Notes: a model not told the origin generated them from the sequence alone. DNA of 35,299 nucleotides from a virus (IMGVR_UViG_3300012988_000027:1-35299); one strand, 5' to 3'; shown: positions 1 to 7,718, counted from the first letter of the stretch. Program-made: numbers and translations.

Positions 1-1
1 A

Positions 2-982
2 GCGGAGGGCGTACCTCTCACGGCTGGACAGCGCACAGGTAGCCAAGGCCTTCGATACGCTGAGTCTGAACTTGGTGGAAGCCGTGCAGCCTCTATCATG
101 GATGATCAGGCGCGGGCGTTTACTGAGGCCGCTACATCTCGTGCAGGGATGCAGGGTATCGCAACACCTGACAACATGGCAGCGAATGCTCAGCGCCTTG
201 GTCAAGGTTTCCAAGATATCTCATCTCGCACCGCTCTCAATGGCGACATGCAGCTTGTCGGTGACTTGGGAGACGCTGTAGCTCGTCATGGACGTCTTCT
301 GGAGCCACAACAGCGCCAAGTTGTCACTGATCTTGCGGATGACATTCTAAACCGCGTGGCGACGGGTTCTATGCCGGGGGATGCGTATCAAGCTATCCGC
401 AGTGACCTCACACGCGCCGCTCAGAGCAATAAGCAGAATTCGCTAGGCTCTGCATACCGTGATATCCGTAACGCTCTCGATGACGCAATGTCTCGCTCCG
501 TATCGCCAGATGACGCAGCAGAGTGGGCAAGGTTGCGCCGTGAGTACGGGAACATGAAGGTTCTTGAGAAGGCCGCGAATGGTGCAGGTGAAGCGGCAGC
601 AATGGGAACAATCTCGCCAGCCCGATTGAGGCAGGCAGCGAGCGTGGGGCGGCAAGGTGCATCTTCTCGAAATGCCGGTGATTTTGATGAATTGGCCAAG
701 GCTGGTCAGGCAGTTATGTCTCCGTTGCCCAACTCTGGGACGGCAGGACGAATTCGCGCTCAGAACCTCGGTAGCGGCATTCTAGCGGGTGGCGGCGCTT
801 TGGCTGGCGGAATACCCGGCCTTGTAGCTGGTTTGCTTGCCCCTCAAATTGCCGGTTCCGCCCTCATGAGCCGAGCAGGTCAGGCTTACCTCACAAACCA
901 GTTAGCTCCTAGCATGAGCGCTATCGATCCACGCACACTCGCAGTTATCGAAAGCCTCATCGCAAACGAACAGGGAAGATGA
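2..982 (+). CDS. C-terminal part of a virion/DNA-ejection-like protein (5' end outside window)
   Basis: The frame is open from the first bases of the window with no stop upstream of the internal ATG at 98, so the gene starts outside the window. The visible 326 codons are rich in Ala, Gly, Gln and Arg and mostly helical. A Gly/Ala hydrophobic stretch (about 781-870, reading GILAGGGALAGGIPGLVAGL) lies near the C terminus. Long Ala/Gln-rich proteins ending in a small hydrophobic hairpin, next to tail fibre genes, are usual for internal virion or DNA-ejection proteins of short-tailed phages; that role is inferred from context. No enzymatic motif is visible in this part. Confidence 0.75.
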   Translation, partial: AEGVPLTAGQRTGSQGLRYAESELGGSRAASIMDDQARAFTEAATSRAGMQGIATPDNMAANAQRLGQGFQDISSRTALNGDMQLVGDLGDAVARHGRLLEPQQRQVVTDLADDILNRVATGSMPGDAYQAIRSDLTRAAQSNKQNSLGSAYRDIRNALDDAMSRSVSPDDAAEWARLRREYGNMKVLEKAANGAGEAAAMGTISPARLRQAASVGRQGASSRNAGDFDELAKAGQAVMSPLPNSGTAGRIRAQNLGSGILAGGGALAGGIPGLVAGLLAPQIAGSALMSRAGQAYLTNQLAPSMSAIDPRTLAVIESLIANEQGR

Positions 983-1043
983 CCACTGCAATGATGTGTG
1001 CTAGAACCATGAAACATTATAACATAACGGCAGGGCATAGCCA

Positions 1044-1898
1044 ATGAGTAGGGACAGCAACGGCAATGCGACGGTCAATAGAAATCCCGCAGTTTCCGGG
1101 CAGACTGTTCTGGCTGAACAGGTAAACGTGCCGTTCGCTGATATCCAGGCAATGCTCAATCTTGTTCTGTGGCGCGACGGTCTATCTCCCATGACCGGAA
1201 ACCTGAATATGAACGGGTTCAAGCTTGTCGGCACGGCAGAGGGAACGGCTGGTGGCGATACGGTTACTGTTGACCAGCTGAACGCTGCTATTGCGGCATT
1301 AACCCCAAAGACAGTTGCAACCGGCACTCTTCAGGCATTCCGCCGCAAAACTGCTCCATCTGGATGGCTTATCGAAGACGGCAAGACGATTGGAAGTGCG
1401 GCCTCTGGAGCAACTGGCCGAGCTAATGCTGACACTCAAGATCTATTCACCCTGTTATGGACAGAATTTACCAACACGGAATTGGTGATCCAGACAAGCG
1501 CAGGTGCGGCTTCTACTCGCGGTGCGTCTGCTGCTGCTGACTTTGCTGCTAACAAGCGTATGCCTCTGTTCGATAGTAGGACTCGCTTCCTACGCGGCTC
1601 TGACAATGGATTGGCTTTCGACGCCACTTTGGTTCCCGGCTTGAACCAAGATGATGTGATTAAAAACCACATTCACCCCATACCAAATCATAGTCATACC
1701 GTACCCTCTAACTCCAGAGGAGGGTACGGATCAGGCGGAAGCCGAGAAGGCTCGATAAACAGCAATACTTATGATGGTTACACATCTGATCCGATGACCA
1801 CAAGCAGCGCTACCATCACCCCACAAAACAATACAGGAGGGAGCGCACTAGAAACTAGGCCGCGCTCCTCTGTAGTGCTTTTCTGTATTAAACTATAG
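1044..1898 (+). CDS. tail fibre protein with collar-like domain and HxH motif
   Basis: 284 aa. The N terminus (FADIQAMLNLVLWRDGLSPM, then GNLNMNGFKLVGTAEGTAGG) is the usual fibre attachment module that appears before tail collar domains. The middle has the collar-like stretch TGTLQAFRRKTAPSGWLIEDG. Near residues 205-215 two HxH motifs (NHIHP and NHSH) resemble the metal-binding HxH of intertwined fibre tips. The C terminus ETRPRSSVVLFCIKL is the ending typical of phage collar proteins. Role: receptor-binding or distal tail structure. A 61-nt gap separates it from the preceding virion gene and only 8 nt separate it from the next fibre gene, so the two fibres are probably co-transcribed. Confidence 0.82.
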   Translation: MSRDSNGNATVNRNPAVSGQTVLAEQVNVPFADIQAMLNLVLWRDGLSPMTGNLNMNGFKLVGTAEGTAGGDTVTVDQLNAAIAALTPKTVATGTLQAFRRKTAPSGWLIEDGKTIGSAASGATGRANADTQDLFTLLWTEFTNTELVIQTSAGAASTRGASAAADFAANKRMPLFDSRTRFLRGSDNGLAFDATLVPGLNQDDVIKNHIHPIPNHSHTVPSNSRGGYGSGGSREGSINSNTYDGYTSDPMTTSSATITPQNNTGGSALETRPRSSVVLFCIKL

Positions 1899-1906
1899 GA
1901 TAACCA

Positions 1907-3604
1907 ATGGCTGACATTCGGATCTCGCAACTCCCTCTTGCTACAGGCGGGACAGCACCCGCTCCCGCTGATGTTGTGGCTCTAGATGGAACGACGACGC
2001 GGAAAGCTCCTCTTTCCTCATTGGCTGATGTTATCAGGCCTATGGCTAGCCAAGCTGAAGCAGAGGAGGGCGTTAATTCAGTTAATGGAATGTCGCCTTT
2101 AACCACTGCCCAGGCCATATCCGCACAAGGTGCATCCCTATTTGCCTCTTTTGCTCAAGGCGCTTTAGCTTCAACCGCCTTACAGCCTGGACAAGCTGCT
2201 ACATTAGCCCAAGGCGCAAAAGCAGATAGCGCCATGCAGCCAACAGTGTACGATCCTACGGGAATAGGTGCTGACGCTTTTTCCCTGTTCAATATGACAG
2301 GCTCGATTAATACGGCTCAAGTCGGACCTGAAATAAAAGCGACATCTGATGTTCTCATAACCGTGGGTGCGGGTGGAAACTACGCAACAATGAATCTAGC
2401 CATTGCGGCGGCTTCAAGGCTTGTCCTTCGACCCTATAAACAGAGTGGATTAACGGTAGAGATTCGTTTGCTTTCTGGATTTGTAATGGCGGAACAGGTC
2501 ATCGTGAAGCGCACTGACCTTTCTTTCATCACTATCACCAGCGTAGACCCTGAGGTGGTGATCGACCGAGCGTCTCTGACAATACAGGTGGATGGTGGAT
2601 CGCTGACCGACTATCCAGCATTCACTGCGATGGAGGGAGGTAAGCTCCCCCAGATCGAAGTTCTTTTCAACATGAATTCCGAAGGGGCGGTGAATGGTCA
2701 GTCGTTCATTTACTGCAAAGGCGTCGGATCTACCGCGTTTGTCGGTATAGGAAAAGGCTGCAAAAATGCGGCTGGGTCTGGCATTGAGGCCCGCTTCCAA
2801 GCCACTGTTAATGCATATCAAGCTGTTCTAACAGGCTGCCTCAGTCGTGCTATTTACGCTCTCCATCAGGGAAGGGTCTTTGCTGAAAGTGCTAACTGCT
2901 CTGGTTGCAAAGGCGATTTTGGCGTCTACGCTCTGATGGGTGGAGAAATCATGATCCGCAATGCAAACGTCTCAGGCAAGACCGGAGGTCCCGCGATATT
3001 CGCGAACCGGGGCGGGAAAATTATCGCCACCGAAGCTAACGCCAACACATGTTCTGGTCTAGCCTCCAATAATGGTGCGGTCACAGCCAGCGATGGGGGT
3101 GAGGTGGTGTTCGACGCGGGTACGGCAACCGGAGCAGTTGGTGGTAATGGTGTTGCTGCAACTAATGGAGGGGTGGTTGATGCCCGCATGGCGATTTGTA
3201 GCAGTGCAGCCCAAGATGGATTTTATGCAGCAGATGGCGGCAGAATCAATGCCGCTGGTGCGACAGCCAATAACTGTGCGCAGAGGGGGTTCTATGCTAC
3301 CGACCTCTCAGACATCAATGCCAATACAGGAGTGGCTACGGGTTGCGCCACTGGTGCACAGGCGGATTGGGGTTCTCGTATAAACGCACGAGGTGCCACC
3401 CTTACTGGGGCATCTGTGCGGGGCGTGGCGGCTAACCGGGGTGGGTACATCCACATCGGAACAGGTAATGCTCAGCGCGGCGGCTCTCCATCGGCAACTG
3501 ATATTGTTGTCCTGACCAACGGTAAGATTGATGCTCTAGGAGCCACCGGCGGGTTAAGCCAGACCGCTAATACCATCACCACCGCAGGTCTTATAAACCA
3601 GTAA
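1907..3604 (+). CDS. tail spike/fibre with right-handed beta-helix
   Basis: 565 aa. The N terminus (MADIRISQLPLATGG, then SSLADVIRP) is the short particle-binding module common in phage spikes. From about residue 145 (VGAGGNYATMNLAIAAA) a pectate-lyase-like parallel beta-helix begins. Residues 300-530 are short Gly/Asn/Ala-rich rungs with repeated patterns such as GG-(KRE)-I-x-A-x-x-A. The chain ends GGLSQTANTITTAGLINQ, an ending seen in phage spikes. Likely role: host-surface polysaccharide recognition, possibly depolymerisation; no catalytic residues can be assigned by eye. Starts at ATG 1907, 8 nt after the collar fibre. Confidence 0.8.
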   Translation: MADIRISQLPLATGGTAPAPADVVALDGTTTRKAPLSSLADVIRPMASQAEAEEGVNSVNGMSPLTTAQAISAQGASLFASFAQGALASTALQPGQAATLAQGAKADSAMQPTVYDPTGIGADAFSLFNMTGSINTAQVGPEIKATSDVLITVGAGGNYATMNLAIAAASRLVLRPYKQSGLTVEIRLLSGFVMAEQVIVKRTDLSFITITSVDPEVVIDRASLTIQVDGGSLTDYPAFTAMEGGKLPQIEVLFNMNSEGAVNGQSFIYCKGVGSTAFVGIGKGCKNAAGSGIEARFQATVNAYQAVLTGCLSRAIYALHQGRVFAESANCSGCKGDFGVYALMGGEIMIRNANVSGKTGGPAIFANRGGKIIATEANANTCSGLASNNGAVTASDGGEVVFDAGTATGAVGGNGVAATNGGVVDARMAICSSAAQDGFYAADGGRINAAGATANNCAQRGFYATDLSDINANTGVATGCATGAQADWGSRINARGATLTGASVRGVAANRGGYIHIGTGNAQRGGSPSATDIVVLTNGKIDALGATGGLSQTANTITTAGLINQ

Positions 3605-3617
3605 ATGGAGTTGTTCT

Positions 3618-4277
3618 ATGAACCGCGCAACCTTCTTCGCCTCAGTCCGCAAGTCAGTCTTCAACGGCTCTATGTCTCAGTCTCAGGTAGACGGGCTAGA
3701 GGCCATCCTAGACGCAGCCGCCAAGCTCGGCGTCACGGACATCCGAATGATTGCCTACGCCATGGCAACGCCCATGATCGAAACGGGCGGCACTTACGAA
3801 CCAATCACGGAAAACCTCAACTACTCCGTCGATGCCCTCAAGAGCAAATTCGGCAACCGTATCTCATCCGCCGATGCTGCGAAGTATGGCCGCACAGCCA
3901 TGCAGAAGGCTAACCAGGAAGCCATTGCCAACATCATCTATGGCGGCGAATGGGGAAAGAACAATCTCGGCAACACTCAACTTGGAGACGGATGGAAGTA
4001 TCGCGGGAGGTCGCTGGTCCAAACCACCGGGCGCAGAAACTACGCAAAGTTTGGCCTTGAAGAACACCCTGAAGATGCACTGCTTATTGCCAATGCCGCC
4101 GAAATCATGGTCAAGGGCATGCGTGACGGCTCCTTCACCGGCAAGAAGTTCTCCGACTACTTCGGGACCAATGCGCAGTGGGTGCAGGCTAGACGAATGA
4201 TTAATGGGCTAGACAAGGCGGAAGAGATCGCAGCATACGCTCAGAAATTCCACAACGCTCTCAAGGCTTCTTCCTAA
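3618..4277 (+). CDS. endolysin, GH19 (chitinase/lysozyme-like) fold
   Basis: 219 aa, close to the usual length for phage GH19 lysins. Residues 44-70 (MIAYAMATPMIETGGTYEPI then TENLNYS) match the GH19 core, with Glu55 in IETGG and Glu65 in TENLNYS as candidate catalytic acids. The later YRGRSLVQTTGRRNYAKFG segment matches the GH19 substrate-cleft region. It would cut peptidoglycan glycan strands from the periplasm. There is no N-terminal signal, so export would depend on the holin-like product nearby. Start ATG 3618 has a GGAG about 8 nt upstream. First gene of the lysis cassette. Confidence 0.88.
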   Translation: MNRATFFASVRKSVFNGSMSQSQVDGLEAILDAAAKLGVTDIRMIAYAMATPMIETGGTYEPITENLNYSVDALKSKFGNRISSADAAKYGRTAMQKANQEAIANIIYGGEWGKNNLGNTQLGDGWKYRGRSLVQTTGRRNYAKFGLEEHPEDALLIANAAEIMVKGMRDGSFTGKKFSDYFGTNAQWVQARRMINGLDKAEEIAAYAQKFHNALKASS

Positions 4278-4293
4278 TGCTGACTGCGCTCTG

Positions 4294-4509
4294 GTGGCTG
4301 TTTTGCTCGCATTCTGGGCTGGCTCAATCTATGGTAAGAACGTAGCTACCGCTCAGATCGAAGCCAAGGCGGCTAAAGACGCGATTGAGCGTATTCAGGA
4401 CATGGAGAAGAACAATGCCGCATTCAAGAATCTACCGGCTCGTGACCGTTGCATTGCTTTCATGCGCGATAGCGGGTTGCCAGTCGAAGAGTGTGACGTT
4501 GAACGGTAG
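4294..4509 (+). CDS. inner-membrane spanin-like protein (overlapped by lipoprotein gene)
   Basis: 71 aa from GTG 4294. An N-terminal hydrophobic segment (residues 1-12, VAVLLAFWAGSIYG) is followed by a charged helical stretch (IEAKAAKDAIERIQDMEKNN) and a C-terminal part with two Cys. Size and topology suit an inner-membrane spanin subunit. The last 95 nt overlap, in another frame, the start of a lipoprotein gene (4415-4636), the Rz/Rz1-type arrangement. The start is uncertain because no ATG precedes the hydrophobic segment in frame. Assignment is by position and architecture, not by a recognised domain. Confidence 0.6.
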   Translation: MAVLLAFWAGSIYGKNVATAQIEAKAAKDAIERIQDMEKNNAAFKNLPARDRCIAFMRDSGLPVEECDVER

Positions 4510-4636
4510 TGGCTATCAGTTCGTGAAGTTCAAAAGCACGCAGGCTGCTATCCTTGCCGCCCAAGACGAACTTGCGGGACCGGCTATTAACTCCAACAAC
4601 CGTCAATGCGAAAAAGACAAGGCTTGCTCTAAGTAA
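4415..4636 (+). CDS. outer-membrane spanin-like lipoprotein
   Basis: 73 aa from ATG 4415. The N terminus MPHSRIYRLVTVALLSCAIA-GC is a lipoprotein signal: basic n-region, hydrophobic core, lipobox ending in Cys22. The mature part is a short domain without recognised homology. The gene begins inside the upstream membrane-protein gene in a different frame and ends where the holin-like gene starts (the final A of TAA is the A of ATG). Together with 4294-4509 it fits an overlapping i-spanin/o-spanin pair that would fuse inner and outer membranes at the end of lysis. A GTG at 4442 is an alternative start but would lose the basic n-region. Confidence 0.65.
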   Translation: MPHSRIYRLVTVALLSCAIAGCQSKSVTLNGSGYQFVKFKSTQAAILAAQDELAGPAINSNNRQCEKDKACSK

Positions 4637-4854
4637 TGGATCAACTTCTAGGACAACTCGGAGAGCTATGGGGCGCATCGGGCCTCATCATAGGCTTCCT
4701 TGTCCTTGCGGTTGGCTATCTCTACCGCGCTCGTGAGCAGGCACAGAAGGAACACATAGAGACGCTAAAAGCAACGCTCCCCCTCATGGAGAAGCTGGAG
4801 TCTACTATGTCCACAGCCCTTTCCGTCGTTTCCAAATCAGGAGGTGAGCGATGA
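4636..4854 (+). CDS. holin-like small membrane protein
   Basis: 72 aa. One clear transmembrane helix (residues about 13-30, WGASGLIIGFLVLAVGYLY) is followed by a charged helix (RAREQAQKEHIETLKATLP). Placement inside the endolysin-spanin cassette makes a holin or pinholin likely. Single-TM holins with N-out topology exist (T4-type), but this sequence is not a recognisable member of one. The end overlaps the next start by 4 nt (ATGA). Confidence 0.55.
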   Translation: MDQLLGQLGELWGASGLIIGFLVLAVGYLYRAREQAQKEHIETLKATLPLMEKLESTMSTALSVVSKSGGER

Positions 4855-5024
4855 ATCTCATTTCCTGGGTTACTGGTTCGAAGAAAGAGCTTGAGAAGAA
4901 AGAGCTTCAAGCGCAACTCACTCACCAAGTCATGCGGTTCGAGCGCCGTCGCGGTGAGGTTGAGCGGGTCGCAGACGATGTGTTAAAGCTGATGCATAAA
5001 AGGCGCAAGGAAGACAAGGAATGA
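4851..5024 (+). CDS. small charged coiled-coil protein, 57 aa
   Basis: Starts at ATG 4851 with GGAGG (4840-4844) just upstream; the start overlaps the preceding stop by 4 nt and the stop overlaps the next start by 4 nt (ATGA). Lys/Glu/Arg-rich, one predicted amphipathic helix (KKELEKKELQAQLTHQVMRF). No signal or TM segment. Function unknown; the tight translational coupling inside the lysis cassette is the main clue. Confidence 0.72.
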   Translation: MNLISWVTGSKKELEKKELQAQLTHQVMRFERRRGEVERVADDVLKLMHKRRKEDKE

Positions 5025-5698
5025 AGAGGCTTAAGTCTAGCATCGTAGCCAAGTCATTTGCTGCCTGCCTGTTTTTATTCACCATACTCTGCACAGCAGT
5101 CCCATATGAAGCCGCGTTCTACAGCGCACTATCAGCAGCTTTCGGCGTTTCTGTGTCCGCGTTCATTCGATACGGTCGAGACGCATTCTTCTCTTTCCGA
5201 GACGGTAAAACTGGCGCAGACTTTTTGGTGGTGGCTGTATTCGCAATTGTGACTGTAGTCTTGTCGCTCATAGTCTACTGGTTCTCGATACGCCTTTTCC
5301 CAGAAAGCCTTGGATGGCTTAGCCGTTCTGCCGTGAGCATTGGAGTGCCGCTGTTCCTTGCGTGGGCTATCTTCCTATCTCTCCTTGCCCCTGACATGGA
5401 TCTATCTCCAGACGAGGCTAGAAGTGGGATTTGGAAGAGCGTAGCCTTGTTCATTGGTGGGGCGCTGGCTGGTTTCGTCATCGCCGCGTCGATAGGGGCT
5501 AGTGATAAGGTAGAAACCTCTCAGTCGTGGCCCCATCTGGCTAACAGATCATCATGCAAGGCCGTTGAAAGCGTATGGGTGTCTAGCCGTGGCGTGTATC
5601 ATACTCAGTCCTCTCCGTACCGTGGAAGCGTTGTTCCTAGATATTGCTTCTCTAGTGTGGAGAAGGCTGAGGAAGCAGGATTTAAGGCTCCTAGATAG
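5021..5698 (+). CDS. four-TM membrane protein with C-terminal sunset/Ada-like cysteine motif
   Basis: 225 aa. Hydrophobic segments at about residues 11-45, 65-90, 100-125 and 140-160 suggest four TM helices. The C-terminal 50 residues carry CKAVESVWVSSRGVYHTQSS then PYRGSVVPRYCFSSVEKAEE and AGFK. This resembles the motif YHxPxSxxY...CF.SExEAxxAGF of sunset-like or Ada Zn-binding-like domains attached to secreted or membrane proteins. Function unknown; possible roles are superinfection exclusion or lysis control. It is the last rightward gene before the convergent early operon, whose last stop lies only 13 nt away. Confidence 0.72.
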   Translation: MKRLKSSIVAKSFAACLFLFTILCTAVPYEAAFYSALSAAFGVSVSAFIRYGRDAFFSFRDGKTGADFLVVAVFAIVTVVLSLIVYWFSIRLFPESLGWLSRSAVSIGVPLFLAWAIFLSLLAPDMDLSPDEARSGIWKSVALFIGGALAGFVIAASIGASDKVETSQSWPHLANRSSCKAVESVWVSSRGVYHTQSSPYRGSVVPRYCFSSVEKAEEAGFKAPR

Positions 5699-5711
5699 AT
5701 GGCCTGATGGA

Positions 5712-5876
5712 TTATGCTACAGAATTTGTCAATTCACCTCCGCACATCTTCACACGCTCAACAAGCTCTTCATATTCATCGCTAAAGGCTACCGAATACC
5801 AAAATATCCACCATTTCTTCTGAAGCGTATATCTAAAATAAAGAGCGGGCTGAATCCTATAGTGGTCCTTCTTCAA
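5712..5876 (-). CDS. small hypothetical protein, 54 aa, TTG start
   Basis: Reads MKKDHYRIQPALYFRYTLQK then KWWIFWYSVAFSDEYEELVE and RVKMCGGELTNSVA. The TTG start overlaps the upstream stop as TTGA, and an AAGGAAAG stretch lies 6-13 nt upstream. The aromatic patch (KWWIFWYSVAF) followed by an acidic helix is a pattern I associate with many tiny phage early proteins. Function unknown. It is the last gene of the leftward operon; no obvious intrinsic terminator follows in the 13 nt before the convergent gene. Confidence 0.62.
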   Translation of the reverse strand: MKKDHYRIQPALYFRYTLQKKWWIFWYSVAFSDEYEELVERVKMCGGELTNSVA

Positions 5877-6085
5877 TTCTCACTTTCCTTATGTTTCCGA
5901 TAATAACCTTGAAGCATCTCGAATGTAATTACGCCTCCAGGGTTTACGATTTCCTGAAGATCATACAGAATCTTGTTTGGGAAGCGAAAGGCGTATCTAG
6001 CGGTTCTTTCCGTGTCGTAACATCCGGGAAGCCACACTTGATTGCTGGATATCAGATACCCATCATCCGTTTTGTAAATTGCCAT
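5873..6085 (-). CDS. small hypothetical protein, 70 aa
   Basis: Begins MAIYKTDDGYLISSNQVWLP. ATG 6085 is preferred over an in-frame ATG at 6133 because GGTGAGAG lies just before it and the extra N terminus would run through the upstream gene. Mixed alpha/beta composition with no recognised domain. The stop overlaps the next start as TTGA. Confidence 0.68.
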   Translation of the reverse strand: MAIYKTDDGYLISSNQVWLPGCYDTERTARYAFRFPNKILYDLQEIVNPGGVITFEMLQGYYRKHKESEN

Positions 6086-6092
6086 TTTTCTC

Positions 6093-6191
6093 TCACCACC
6101 CCATCCAAGCGCCAACCGCACTAATGACCACACCTGCTACCAAGCAGATACCTGCGATAATCCAGTATGCTTGTGAATGCATAGGGTTCAC
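6093..6191 (-). CDS. tiny single-TM protein, 32 aa, GTG start
   Basis: Sequence MNPMHSQAYWIIAGICLVAG then VVISAVGAWMGW. Almost the whole peptide is one hydrophobic helix. The GTG start overlaps the upstream TGA (GTGA) and is preceded by GGAGGG at 7 nt spacing, a strong ribosome-binding site that selects GTG over the ATG three codons later. Function unknown; membrane location is the only safe inference. Confidence 0.62.
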   Translation of the reverse strand: MNPMHSQAYWIIAGICLVAGVVISAVGAWMGW

Positions 6192-6502
6192 TGAGCTACC
6201 CTCCGTGCGCAATACTGACCGGCAAGCCCAGACTCCCTTACGTTCATCTGAATAGCCGTACCTAGCGAACCTGCCTGTTCTATGGCCTGCTCAAGCGTCA
6301 GGTTGTACTGAATCATGGCGGATGCCAATGCTCGCTTTATCCATTCATCTGGAACGTACAATCGGCACTCTGCCTTATCAACAGAATAGATAGCCGCCTG
6401 CTGTATGCCGTCCATAGCCTTTGCCGTAGCGCACATGACGCCGTATATGATAACTGCCCACATGACCAAGCTTATCGGGATTCCTATGATTATGCCTCTC
6501 AT
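6188..6502 (-). CDS. membrane-anchored hypothetical protein, 104 aa
   Basis: An N-terminal hydrophobic segment (residues 3-25, GIIIGIPISLVMWAVIIYGV) anchors a soluble helical domain of about 75 aa containing ECRLYVPDEWIKRALASAMI. Start ATG 6502 has GAGGAG 8 nt upstream. Cys residues at the anchor end and near the C terminus could form a disulfide if periplasmic. No known family recognised. Confidence 0.7.
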   Translation of the reverse strand: MRGIIIGIPISLVMWAVIIYGVMCATAKAMDGIQQAAIYSVDKAECRLYVPDEWIKRALASAMIQYNLTLEQAIEQAGSLGTAIQMNVRESGLAGQYCARRVAQ

Positions 6503-6607
6503 TTAAGTTCTCCTCATGAAGTCTAGGTCTTTGTGAATACGATCCTGTTCGTCCTCTCTGTAGAGCTTCCACCAGAGGCGTTTAAGTCGGCGGATGAGGT
6601 TATTCAT
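6503..6607 (-). CDS. tiny basic protein, 34 aa
   Basis: Sequence MNNLIRRLKRLWWKLYREDE then QDRIHKDLDFMRRT. It is an amphipathic, strongly basic helix. It abuts the next gene (stop immediately before ATG 6502) and overlaps the preceding gene's stop (AATGAATAA). Close packing without a gap favours a real gene; function unknown. Confidence 0.55.
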   Translation of the reverse strand: MNNLIRRLKRLWWKLYREDEQDRIHKDLDFMRRT

Positions 6608-6875
6608 TGCCCACCTCCCGTTCCTGCGGTGGCGGGATCGTCAGGGCCGAAATGATCGCCTCGATCTCGTCGCCGTCGAAGGTCGCCTCATTGTCGAATG
6701 ACGAGCCGAAGCGTTCTCGGATCATCTCGACCAGGTCTGCGTTTGCCGGTGCCTGTGGCTTGGGCGCCGGTCCGCCCGCCGTTTCCGACGCATTGTCCGG
6801 CTTTGCTGCGCCCGTCTCCAGGCCGTGGCGGATTTCCGCTTTCGGTTGCGGGGATGGGTTTTCGGTCTTGCTCAT
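6600..6875 (-). CDS. acidic disordered protein, 91 aa
   Basis: The N-terminal 45 residues are Pro/Ala/Lys-rich and probably disordered. The C-terminal part (DLVEMIRERFGSSFDNEATF then DGDEIEAIISALTIPPP) is an acidic helix. ATG 6875 overlaps the methyltransferase stop as ATGA. G+C is visibly higher than in the genes to its left, as for its two upstream neighbours. Function unknown. Confidence 0.68.
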   Translation of the reverse strand: MSKTENPSPQPKAEIRHGLETGAAKPDNASETAGGPAPKPQAPANADLVEMIRERFGSSFDNEATFDGDEIEAIISALTIPPPQEREVGNE

Positions 6876-7417
6876 GCTGCCTTCTCCATGGTGAGCCGGC
6901 GATCTATGAAGAAGCCGAGATTGCTTGCGGATAGTGCGCGAGCCGCAACATCCCCCATTCCGATAAGAACGACGCCGTGACCGGGTGCGTTACGCCAAAC
7001 CTTGTTGTTGGATGCCGCCTTGGCCTCAAGGCGCAGGCGGGTCTCATCGTTTGGAATGAATTGCGTCTTCCCCTTCGGGAATAGCAGCGTCTCGGCACGC
7101 GGAACGACGACATCGTGAAACCACTCGGACGACGTATAGGCGCGGACCACAGCTATCCCGTTCCCGTGATCTAGGAACTTCTCAAGCCACGGTACATGAC
7201 CGTTGCGCCCGCCGAAGGGCGGGTTCATAAAGACAAGGCCTTCCCATTCGCGCGGAAGTCCGTCGTCCTGCTTCGTGAAAACTCGACGTGCCGGAACCCA
7301 ATGACCTGCGCCCGGTGAACAAGGGTCAAGGTCGAAAGTCAGATTGAGCGCGTCGAAGATCGCTGGCGGAGTATACCAGTCGTCCGATCCGCCGATGCAG
7401 GTTTCGTGCTCAGCCAT
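6872..7417 (-). CDS. DNA N6-adenine methyltransferase (phage Dam-like)
   Basis: 181 aa from ATG 7417. Motifs: SDDWYTPPAIFDAL (residues 11-24) and FDLDPCS (28-34), the N-terminal signature of phage N-6-adenine methyltransferases; DDGLPREWEGLVFMNPPFGG, containing the catalytic NPPF at 65-68; then VVRAYTSSEWFHD. It would methylate adenine using S-adenosylmethionine, protecting phage DNA or altering protein binding. The start overlaps the upstream stop inside a boundary sequence that recurs on the other strand at 16156-16178. G+C is higher than in the flanking small genes. Target sequence cannot be read from the gene. Confidence 0.87.
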   Translation of the reverse strand: MAEHETCIGGSDDWYTPPAIFDALNLTFDLDPCSPGAGHWVPARRVFTKQDDGLPREWEGLVFMNPPFGGRNGHVPWLEKFLDHGNGIAVVRAYTSSEWFHDVVVPRAETLLFPKGKTQFIPNDETRLRLEAKAASNNKVWRNAPGHGVVLIGMGDVAARALSASNLGFFIDRRLTMEKAA

Positions 7418-7718
7418 TGTCCAGGCCCTCCGTGGTGAGGGCGGCGCGATAGCCCGCATAGAAGGCCGTGATTGCAGCGCGGGCACCCACAGTTCTGTCG
7501 ACCCAAGCCTCGTAGGCAAGCTGGATATCGAGGTCGCTGATTGGCTTTTGGACCTCGGTCAAGTGCGATGCGAGTTCGTCACGATACCGCTGACGCATCT
7601 CTGGCGATATGCTGGCAACATCAAGCGCTACGTTTTTGTCTATGGTGGCGTCGAGGCGATCGAGAAGACCTAGCCCCTGCGTTTGCGTATAGGGCGCGGG
7701 GTTGTCGTTCTCACTCAT
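7410..7718 (-). CDS. hypothetical protein, 102 aa, with cassette-type termini
   Basis: Starts MSENDNPAPY and ends YRAALTTEGLDNG. ATG 7718 overlaps the upstream stop (ATGA). The helical body (ISPEMRQRYRDELASHLTEV) has no recognised domain. Both ends resemble the otherwise unrelated gene at 15905-16189 (MSDNENP start, AALTTEG end). This suggests gene bodies exchanged between conserved boundaries rather than common function. Confidence 0.7.
   Translation of the reverse strand: MSENDNPAPYTQTQGLGLLDRLDATIDKNVALDVASISPEMRQRYRDELASHLTEVQKPISDLDIQLAYEAWVDRTVGARAAITAFYAGYRAALTTEGLDNG
7424..7446 (-). repeat. cassette boundary repeat, leftward copy
   Basis: The 23 nt here are identical in reverse complement to 16156-16178. 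They encode the end of one gene (AALTTEG) and include GGAGGGCC, the ribosome-binding site of the next gene. A related copy is at 16383-16403 and a partial one at 17056-17069. Seen directly; the exchange interpretation is inferred. Confidence 0.7.

Noticed and set aside
4851-5024. Antitoxin-like or holin-partner assignment for the 57-aa charged protein
   Set aside because: Only composition and position support it; no motif.
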